In this document: piece by piece, positions 26,241-35,300 of the stretch | Layout: each line of letters starts with the position of its first letter | Position numbering within the stretch: position 1 is the stretch's first letter | DNA from: Rhizobium sp. RU33A | Lineage (GTDB): Bacteria; Pseudomonadota; Alphaproteobacteria; Rhizobiales; Rhizobiaceae | Reading direction: 5' to 3' | Length of the DNA stretch: 64,000 nt | NCBI RefSeq assembly: GCF_900156055.1 | Contig: NZ_FTMQ01000004.1 | Coordinates: forward strand, 186,001 to 250,000 | Made by a program: the position numbers and the translations under genes | Notes under the pieces: generated by a model | The model's input: the letters and a program-made list of their open reading frames with translations, nothing else | Told to the model about the DNA's origin: nothing | Databases searched by the model: none

Positions 26241-27119
26241 GTGAAAACAGCAGTTGGTGCTGGCATTCTCCTCTCCAGCCTCGCCTACCTGTGCTTTGCC
26301 ATGCACGACGCCATGATCAAGTTGCTCGTGGAAACGACAACTGTCTGGCAGATCCTGTTTTGCCGCAGCATTGCGATCCTGCTGGGATGTTACATCCTCG
26401 GTGGCCGCGCGCTCGCCCGGGAGACGGTGACGTCGCCGGCGCTTCGCCCGATGATGCTGCGCAGTCTTTTCCTGCTCGCCGCCTGGCTCTGTTATTTCAA
26501 CGCGGCCAAACACCTGCCACTCGCAGACCTGACCACACTCTACTTCGCCGCACCGATTGCAGCGATCCTGCTCGCCATCCCCATTCTGGGCGAACGGGTT
26601 CCCATGAGCAGCTGGATTGCCGTCGTGACCGGCTTCGTCGGTGTGGTCGTCGCCAGCAATCCGACAGGCCTTGCGACCGGCTGGCCCGTCTACCTCGCCC
26701 TCATCGCCGCCGTCTGCTGGGCGATCGCCACGACGCTGCTCAGAACCACCAGCAAGAGCGCCAGCAGCATGGTTCAGATGACGATGACGAATGTCTTCTT
26801 CCTGGCCCTGACGACACCCATGGCCATCCTGTCCTGGACCACGCCAAGCGGTCCGACGCAGATCCTGTTGCTGGCCGTCGGCTTCATCGGCGGTCTTGGC
26901 CAGATGAGCTTTTTCGAGGCACTGCGCCGCGCGCCGATCTCGGTGATTGCACCCTTGGAATATACTGCGCTCGTCTGGGCCTTCGCGCTTGGCTACGCGA
27001 TATGGGGAGACATTCCGGGACCGAATGTCTGGGCCGGCGCCGTACTGATCGCCGGCGCGGGCCTCATCATTCTCTTTGCCCAGCGGCGCAAAATGCCCGC
27101 TCAGGACCTCGAGAGATAG
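26241..27119 (+). CDS. EamA/RhaT-family (DMT) transporter
   Basis: The 292-residue protein has ten hydrophobic helices in two EamA repeats, with the internal repeat pattern AAPIAAILLAIPILGERVPMSSWIAV and APLEYTALVWAFALGYAIWGDIP. It starts with GTG, GGAAAG about eight bases upstream. Its last 19 bases overlap the 3' end of the convergent amidohydrolase gene. Members move amino acids or small metabolites; the substrate here is unknown. Confidence 0.87.
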   Translation: MKTAVGAGILLSSLAYLCFAMHDAMIKLLVETTTVWQILFCRSIAILLGCYILGGRALARETVTSPALRPMMLRSLFLLAAWLCYFNAAKHLPLADLTTLYFAAPIAAILLAIPILGERVPMSSWIAVVTGFVGVVVASNPTGLATGWPVYLALIAAVCWAIATTLLRTTSKSASSMVQMTMTNVFFLALTTPMAILSWTTPSGPTQILLLAVGFIGGLGQMSFFEALRRAPISVIAPLEYTALVWAFALGYAIWGDIPGPNVWAGAVLIAGAGLIILFAQRRKMPAQDLER

Positions 27120-28264
27120 CGCTCGGCAAGCTCCACCCAGAGGGTGGTCCCGACAGGCAGGATATCATCGTTGAAGTCATAGCGCGGGTGATGCAGAGGC
27201 GGATCGTTGGGTGTCCGCTGCGTTCCGAGGAAGAAATAGCTGCCCGGACGCTTGGCGAGCATGTAGGCGAAATCCTCGCTCCCCATCATCGGGCGCGGCA
27301 GGTCATAGACCTTGTCCTGTCCCGCAAAGCTCACCGCGAGATCGCGAACGAAGTCCGTTTCCGCCTTGTGGTTGATGGTCGGGTCGTATCCCCGCTCATA
27401 GTCGATGGTCACGCCCATGCCGTAGCTCGCCGCCTGACCTTCGGCCACCGCCCGAATGCGCTGCTCGAGCTGATCGCGGACCTTGGGATCGAAGGAGCGG
27501 ATAGAAAGCACCATCTCCGCCCGCTCCGGAATGACATTGCTCGCTGCACCCGCATGGAACCCGCCGACGGTGATGACGGTCGGATCGAGCGGGTGGATGT
27601 TGCGAGACACGATCGTCTGCAGTGCCATCACGATAGAGGCACCGCAGACAATGGGATCGGCCGTCGATTGCGGTTCGGCCCCGTGACCGCCGCGACCGTT
27701 GACGGTGATCTTGCACTCGTCGACGGCAGCCATGATCGGCCCTTCCCTGAGCGCGATATGGCCGAAGGGTATCTCCGGATCGTTATGCAGTGCGAACACC
27801 GCATCGCAAGGGAAGCGATCGAAAAGGCCGTCCTCGATCATGATCCGGGCGCCGCCGAAATTCTCTTCGGCCGGCTGGAAGATCAGATGAATGACACCGT
27901 CGAAGTTCCGCCGTTCGGCCAGGATCTTCGCCGCTCCGAGCAGCATTGCGGTATGGCCGTCATGTCCACAGGCATGCATCACACCCGGTATCTCGCTGGC
28001 ATAGGGAAGGCCGGTCTCTTCGAGGATCGGCAGGGCATCGAAGTCGGCGCGGATGCCGACGCTTCGCTCGCTTGACCCGTTTCTGAGGGTGGCGACAATA
28101 CCGGTCTTGGCAAGCCCTCGCGTCACCTCGTAGCCGAGCGCGGTCAATTGTTTGGCGACATAATCCGACGTCTTGAACTCCGACAGGCCGATCTCCGGAA
28201 ACCGATGCAGATGATGCCGCGTCGCGAGCACTTCAGCCATCACATTGGGCGCGTGGATCGTCAT
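27101..28264 (-). CDS. M20-family amidohydrolase (hippurate hydrolase / N-acyl amino acid aminoacylase type)
   Basis: About 387 residues with the M20D features: MHACGHDGHTAMLLG (metal Cys and His), PAEENFGGARIMIEDG with the catalytic Glu, and GGHGAEPQSTADPI in the dimerisation domain, ending with MGSEDFAYML and its metal Glu. It cleaves N-acyl or aminoacyl amide bonds. ATG 28264 with AAGG upstream is used; 28318 adds 18 residues. It is divergent from the TetR gene, which may control it. Confidence 0.9.
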   Translation of the reverse strand: MTIHAPNVMAEVLATRHHLHRFPEIGLSEFKTSDYVAKQLTALGYEVTRGLAKTGIVATLRNGSSERSVGIRADFDALPILEETGLPYASEIPGVMHACGHDGHTAMLLGAAKILAERRNFDGVIHLIFQPAEENFGGARIMIEDGLFDRFPCDAVFALHNDPEIPFGHIALREGPIMAAVDECKITVNGRGGHGAEPQSTADPIVCGASIVMALQTIVSRNIHPLDPTVITVGGFHAGAASNVIPERAEMVLSIRSFDPKVRDQLEQRIRAVAEGQAASYGMGVTIDYERGYDPTINHKAETDFVRDLAVSFAGQDKVYDLPRPMMGSEDFAYMLAKRPGSYFFLGTQRTPNDPPLHHPRYDFNDDILPVGTTLWVELAERYLSRS

Positions 28265-28401
28265 GGAAATTACCTTTCGGTCGTCTGAGCATGAGCAAGA
28301 AAGCGCAGACTGTGGCACTTGCCGGCCAGTTGTTCAACCGTATAAAAAGGCGTCCGTGGCTGATGAAAACAAGCCGCCTTACCCGTGCCGGAGAGACCAC
28401 C

Positions 28402-29037
28402 ATGACACGACGCACGTTCCAGCGTGCCGGTGAAGCCGAGCGCCGGAAGGATCTGATCGCGGCGACCTTGGACAGCGTTTCGGAACATGGCCTGGAAGGC
28501 GCGACCGTCCGCGACATCGCCGCCAGAGCCGGCGTGACCGGCGGTTTGATCCGTCATTATTTCTCCGGCAAGGACGAAATGGTCCAGGCGGCCTATCGCG
28601 AAATGCTGGCAGGAATGACCGGCTCCGCCGTCGATGCCATGGCGGAAGCCGGGGCGAACCCGCAGCGGCGCCTGCACGACTTCATCGTTGCCAATGTCAG
28701 CCCACCGATTGCCGATCCGAAAGCACTGTCGCTTTGGGCAGCGTTCATCGGTCGGGTGCGATCGGACGAGGAACTCGCCCGTATCCATCGCGAAAACTAC
28801 ATGGTCTTCATCGGCATACTCGAAGACCTTGTCGGAGCCGTCTTGGCGGCGCGACGGCACAGCCCGCCCTTCTCCGAAGTCCGCCATCTCGCGGTCGCGA
28901 TCAACGGCCTCATCGATGGATTGTGGCTTGAGAATTCGCTCGCGAGTGACCTCTTCGACGAGGGACGCCTGCCGCAGATCGCACTGGACGCCGTCGAGGC
29001 CATGCTCGGCGGATTGCCGTTGAGAGGCACGAACTGA
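28402..29037 (+). CDS. TetR-family regulator, BetI-type C-terminal domain
   Basis: About 211 residues. The N-terminal helix-turn-helix (RRKDLIAATLDSVSEHGLEGATVRDIAARAGVTGGLIRHYFSGKDEMVQ) closely follows BetI, and the C-terminal domain is of the same class. GGAGAG precedes ATG 28402; the open frame reaches 28291. No betaine genes are near, so I do not call it betI. The divergent M20 amidohydrolase, 137 bases away, is the obvious candidate target. Confidence 0.87.
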   Translation: MTRRTFQRAGEAERRKDLIAATLDSVSEHGLEGATVRDIAARAGVTGGLIRHYFSGKDEMVQAAYREMLAGMTGSAVDAMAEAGANPQRRLHDFIVANVSPPIADPKALSLWAAFIGRVRSDEELARIHRENYMVFIGILEDLVGAVLAARRHSPPFSEVRHLAVAINGLIDGLWLENSLASDLFDEGRLPQIALDAVEAMLGGLPLRGTN

Positions 29038-29394
29038 GCAATCGGACCCGCACCGCAAACCGGCATTTGGTGCCCGCTTCATTGAAGATCTGGTAACCTC
29101 ACCGCCAGATCGTTAACCGCGAAGTTTCGACCTGCTTGATCGATCCTCGGCGGCGGCGTTCAAGCCCCTTGGCCAGCCGCTTGAAATAAGGCATAAAAAC
29201 GCCAATTCACCTGCCTGGATGCGAAAGTCGCAAAGAGAGTTCAACCGCCTCTGTTAACCGTCGCATTACGGCCTCTTTCTGCCTCGATTGTTGGTCAACA
29301 ACCCAATTTTGTGCAATGAGGCGCAGCGGCGAAGACCGGACGGTCGGACCACAACGGCTTTCTATTGAACCATCGAACCGAGAACCTAATTTTC
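29038..29394. other. 357-bp intergenic region upstream of ndvB
   Basis: I see no gene. It is AT-richer than its surroundings, which fits a promoter and long leader for ndvB. It holds a short dyad TTGTTG-GT-CAACAA at 29288-29301, about 100 bases before the ndvB start. No GGAAC-type promoter is present. Confidence 0.5.
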
Positions 29395-32300
29395 ATGACG
29401 CTGCATGTCCAATCGCGCGACCTCGAAACCAAGCAGATCGACCACAACGATTCCATACGATCTGCCTATTTTACGATCGAGGAATTGCGGGAGAGCGCCG
29501 CTTCGCTGGCGCTGAACGGCGTCGAAGAACTCCCGAGCCTGATGGACTTCGATTTCTTTGCTCGGCACAAGGAAAACGAGCGCGAGATCCTCCGCGTCTA
29601 CCGCGCGACGGCGGCTGACGTCGAAGCCGGGGCCACGATCACGCCTGCGGCGGAGTGGTTGCTCGACAATCACTACATCATCGAAGAAGCGATCCAGGAA
29701 GTTCGCCGAGACTTCCCGAAGAAATTCTATCGCCAGCTGCCGACGATGAAGATCGGAAGCCGCGAAATCCCTAGGACCATGGCGCTGGCCTGGCTCTACG
29801 TCGCCCACACCCACTCGACGGTCAGCCAGGAAAGCATGACGGCCCTGGTCGAGGGCTATCAGCAGCACCAGACGCTGGAGATCGGCGAACTTTGGGCACT
29901 GCCATCGATCGCGCGCTTCGTGCTCATCGAAAACCTCCGACGCATCGCAACCCGCGTCGATCGCTCCCGCCGGATGCGCCGCCGGGCCAATGAGGTTGCC
30001 GACGAGATCATTCGCCTGAACGACCCGGTCGCAGCCGCCACCTACCTCAGCCAGATCGAGCAACTGGCCGACGACAATACGTTCGCGACACAGTTCCTGT
30101 ACCGCCTGCGCAATGGCTCGCAGAACACGAGCTTTGCCGTCGAATGGCTGGAAAGCCGACTGGAAGCGGCCGGCCGCACCGCCCAGGAGGCGATGGACGC
30201 CGAACACAACCGTCTCTCCTCCGGCAATGTCACGATGGGCAACATCGTGCGTGGCCTCCGCGAGATCGACGACAAGGAATGGTCGGTCTGGGTCGAAGAG
30301 GTCAGCCATGTCGACCGGGTCCTGGGCCAGCACACCGATTACCGCGAACTCGATTTCGGCTCGCGAAACGCCTACCGCAACACAATCGAAAGGCTCGCGC
30401 GTCGCTGCGACCAGAGCGAGATCGAGATTGCCCAGACGGCGATCGATCTGGCGACACAGTCGGCAGGCCCCGATGGACAACTCGACGTGGGAAGCTATCT
30501 CGTCGGCAACAGACGGACCGAGCTGGAAAACGCCATCGGCTACAGCCAGCCTCTCTCCCGGATCCTGACCGACGGCATCAAGCGCCTGAACTGGCTCTCT
30601 ATCGCGATCCCCGTTATTGCGCTCACCGTCGCAGCCCTTGCGATTGTCGGTTACTTCCTCAACCAAGCCGGCCTGCCGACCTCGCTCATCCTGGTCCTGC
30701 TGGTCCTGGTCTCGTTGCCAGTTTCCGAAGGCGCGACGGGACTGTTCAACACGCTGGTCACCTTCTTCGTCAAGCCGTTCCGCCTGACCGGCTACGAGTT
30801 CAAGCAAGGCATTCCCGACGAAGCACGCACCCTCGTCGTCGTGCCGTGCATGATCACCAAGCGTGACGACGTCGACGAACTCATCCGCAATCTCGAAGTC
30901 CACTACCTGACCAACCCGCATGGCGAGATCTATTTCGCGCTCTTGAGCGACTGGAAGGACAGCCAGACGGAAGAGACCCCCGCTGATCTGGAGGTCCTCG
31001 ACTATGCCAAGCGCGAACTTGCCCAGCTCAATGGCCGCTACGATTTCGGCGGCAAGACCCGCTTCTACCTCTTGCATCGTCGTCGCCTCTACAACGAGGC
31101 AGAAGGCTGCTGGATGGGCTGGGAGCGCAAGCGCGGCAAACTGCACGAGCTGAACCTGCTGCTGCGCGGCGACCGTGACACGTCCTATCTGCCGGGCGCC
31201 AACATGGTGCCGGAAAACGTGCGTTACGTGATGACGCTCGATGCCGACACCCGCCTGATGCGCGACGCCGTCACCAAGCTTGTCGGCAAGATGCACCATC
31301 CGATCAATCGTCCCGTGCATGACGAGAAGACCGGCCGCGTGATCAGCGGCTACGGCGTTCTGCAGCCGCGCGTCACGCCCTCGCTGACCACAGGCAAGGA
31401 TGCATCGGTCTTCCAGCGCATCTTCTCGATGAACCGCGGCCTCGACCCTTACGTCTTCACGGTCTCCGACGTCTACCAGGACATCACGTCCGAGGGCACC
31501 TTCACCGGCAAGGGCCTCTATGACGTCGATGCTTTCGAAACGGCGATCAAGGGCCGCATCGACGAGAACAGTGTGCTCAGCCACGACCTGCTCGAAGGTT
31601 CGTTCGCCCGCTGCGCACTGGTCACCGATGTCGAGCTGGTCGAAGACTTTCCGACCCGATACGAGGTCGAGATCTCGCGCCAGCACCGCTGGGCCCGCGG
31701 CGACTGGCAGCTCATCCCCTATATCGGCGATACCAGTCGCGGCATCACCAGCCTAGGCCGCTGGAAGATGGTCGACAACCTGCGCCGCTCGCTGACCCCG
31801 ATCGCCTGGTATGCCGCCTCTGTTCTCGGCTGGGCCACCATGGAGCCGGTCGGCGCCACCATCTGGCAGCTGCTTCTGATTTTCAGCCTCTTCGTCGCCC
31901 CGACCCTGTCGCTTTTGTCGGGCATCGTCCCGCGCCAGACGGACATCGTGCCAGCCGCGCATTTCCAGACGCTGTGGTCGGAAGTCCGCTCCATCAACGC
32001 CCAGGTCGCGCTTCGCATCGTCTTCATCGCCGACAATGCCTGCATGATGGCGGATGCCATCGCCCGTTCGCTTTATCGCATGTTTGTGAGCCGCAAGCTC
32101 CTGCTCGAATGGCGGACGGCCGCCAGCGTCCAGTCGGCGGCCCAGGGTACGATCACCTCCTATTACCAGAACATGCGCCATGCGCCGATCCTCGCCATCC
32201 TCTCGGTCGGCGTTGCGGCACTGCCGGGCGGCTATGGCTATCTGATCGGTCTTCCCTTCGCTTTCCTCTGGGTCCTGTCGCCGCTGCTCGCCTGGTATGT

Positions 32301-35300
32301 CAGCCAGTCGGCCGAAACCGAAGACAGCCTCGAGGTTCCGGAAAACGTCTCGTACGAACTGCGCAAGATCGCTCGTCGCACCTGGCGCTACTACGAGACC
32401 TTCACGACGGCCGGCGACAACTATCTCCCCCCGGACAACTTCCAGGAAACGCCGGAGCCGCTGATCGCCCATCGCACCTCGCCGACCAATATCGGCGTCT
32501 ATCTGCTCTCGGTCGTCTCTGCTCGTCATTTCGGCTGGCTGAGCTTCGAACAGACCATCGAGCGAATGGAGCAGACGATCTCCACCGTTGAACGGATGGA
32601 GAAGTATCGGGGCCATCTCTACAACTGGTACTACACGGACACGCTTAACACGCTTGGGCCGAAGTACATTTCGGCGGTCGACAGCGGCAATCTCGCCGGC
32701 CACCTGATCGCAATCTCCTCGGCCTGCCGCGAATGGGCGGAAGCACCGTCCGCACACCTTCAGGGCAATTTCGACGGCATCGGCGATGTCGGCGGCATCC
32801 TGCTCGAAGTCCTCGGCGAGCTGCCGGACGACCGAAAGACGGTGCGTCCGCTCCGTCGTCGTCTTGAGGAACGCATCATCGGCTTCAACACGGCGCTTGC
32901 CGCCGTCAAGCGCGAGCATGAATTCGCCTCGATCCGCATCATCAATCTTGCAGTGCTCGCGCGCGATGCACAAAAACTGGCGGCAAACCTCCACCACGAG
33001 ATCCGCTCCGAAGCGAGTGCGGAAGTCGTTCGCTGGACGGAATCTCTGGTCTCGGTTTGCGAAGCCCACATTGCCGACACCGCATTCGACCTCTCGAACA
33101 TCGATCCGCTGCGCCAGCGCCTGAGCCAGCTCTCCGAGCGCGCCCGCAACCTCGCCTTCTCGATGGATTTCACCTTCCTCTTCCGTCCGGAGCGTCGTCT
33201 GCTGTCGATCGGCTATCGCGTCGACGCCCGCGAACTGGACGAGGCCTGCTACGACCTGCTCGCGTCGGAATGCCGTCTGACCAGCCTGTTTGCGATCGCC
33301 AAGGGTGATCTGCCGACGGAACACTGGTACCGCCTCGGTCGCCAGGTCGTGCCGATCGGTGCCCGCGCTGCACTGATCTCCTGGTCGGGCTCGATGTTCG
33401 AATATCTGATGCCGCCGCTCGTCATGCAGGAGCGACAGGGTGGCATTCTCAACCAGACGAACAATCTCGTGGTCATAGAACAGATGAACCACGGCCGTCG
33501 GCTGAACATCCCCTGGGGCATTTCGGAAGCGGCCTTCAACGCCCGCGACCACGAGATGAACTATCAGTACACCAACTTCGGTGTGCCGACTCTCGGGCTG
33601 AAACGCGGCCTCGGCCAGAACGCCGTTGTGGCACCCTATGCCTCGATCCTCGCCAGCCAGTATTATCCGGAAGCCGCACTTGAGAACTTGAAGCGACTGC
33701 GCAAGCTGGGCGCGCTTGGCCCCTTCGGCTTCCATGATGCGGTCGACTTCACCCCGACGCGTTTGCCGGACGGCAAGAAGTGCGCCGTGGTGAAAAACTA
33801 TTATGCCCACCATCATGGCATGTCGATCGCAGCCATCGCCAACGTCGCCTTCAACGGCCGTCTGCGCGCGCTCTTCCATGCCGATCCGGTGATCGAAGCG
33901 GCGGAACTTCTCCTGCAGGAGAAGACGCCGCGCGAAATCCCGGTCATGAGCGCGAAATATGAGCCGCAGACTCCGGGCAAGGGCCAGGCGGACCTTCTGC
34001 GCGCCGAAGTCCGCACGATCGAGGATCCTGCTACCAAGGACCGCGAAGTCGTCTTCCTTTCGAATGGCCACTATTCGGTCATGATGACAGCCACCGGCTC
34101 CGGCTTTTCGCGCTGGAACGGTCAGTCCGTCACCCGTTGGAAACCCGACACGACCGAAGACCGCTGGGGCACCTTCCTCTTCCTGCGCGATACCGCGACC
34201 AACGAGTGGTGGTCGGCGACATCGACGCCGCGTCGCGCAGAAGACGAAAAGACCAAGGTCATCTTCGGCGACGACAAGGCGGAATTCTTCAAGACCGTCG
34301 GCGACATCTCGACGTCTGTCGAATGCATTGTCGGCACGGAGCATGATGCCGAAGGCCGCAGGCTGACGATCCTGAATACCGGGACGGAAGACCGCTACAT
34401 TGAGGTGACGTCCTACACCGAGCCGGTGCTCGCCTACGAGGATAGCGACAACGCCCACCCGCTCTTCTCGCGCATGTTCGTCAAGACCGAATTCGGTCGC
34501 CGCCGAGACGTCATTCGCGCCGAGCGCAACAAGCGCAGCCCGTCCGATCCGGATATCTGCGTTGCCCATCTGGTGGTCGACAGCGCCGGACAGGGTCGCC
34601 CCACCGAGTTTGAAACAGATCGCCGGAAGTTCCTCGGCCGTGGTCGCAGCCTCGGCGAGGCAGCAGCTTTCGATCCGGGTGCTAATCTCTCCGGCACGGA
34701 AGGCTTCACGCTAGATCCGATCTTCAGCCTCCGCCGCGTGGTCCGCGTGCCGGCCGGCAAGAAGGTCCAGGTGATCTTCTGGACCATGGCGGCCCCGAAC
34801 CGCGAGGAAATCGACCAGGCGATCGAACGCTACCGCCATCCGGATGCCTTCAGCCACGAGCTCATCCACGCCTGGACACGCGCCCAGGTCGAGCTTCGCC
34901 ACATCGGCATCACCTCACAGCAGGCGGCAGCCTTCCAGCATCTCGGCCGCTACCTCGTCTATCCCGACAATCATCTGCGGGCAGATCCCGAGACCGTCCG
35001 CAAGGGCCTGCGGTCGCAATCGACGCTTTGGCCTATGGCGATTTCGGGCGACTTCCCGATCTTCGCGCTCCGCATCAACGACGACATGGACATGGACATA
35101 GCGCGGGAAGCGATGAGCGCGCTGGAATATCTGCGTCGCCGTGGCGTCGTCGCCGATCTCGCTGTCATCAACGAGCGGGCGACCTCCTATGCCCAGGACA
35201 TGCAACATGCACTCGACCAGATGGCGGACAATCTGCGCCACCGCCTGCCCGGCGGTCGCCAGCACGTGTTCACGGTCCGCGACGACCTTCAGGACGAGGG

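Noticed and set aside
31753..34569. 938-residue open frame opposite ndvB
   Set aside because: Antisense shadow; ndvB is continuous across it with GT84 and GH94 motifs, and the shadow has no domain.
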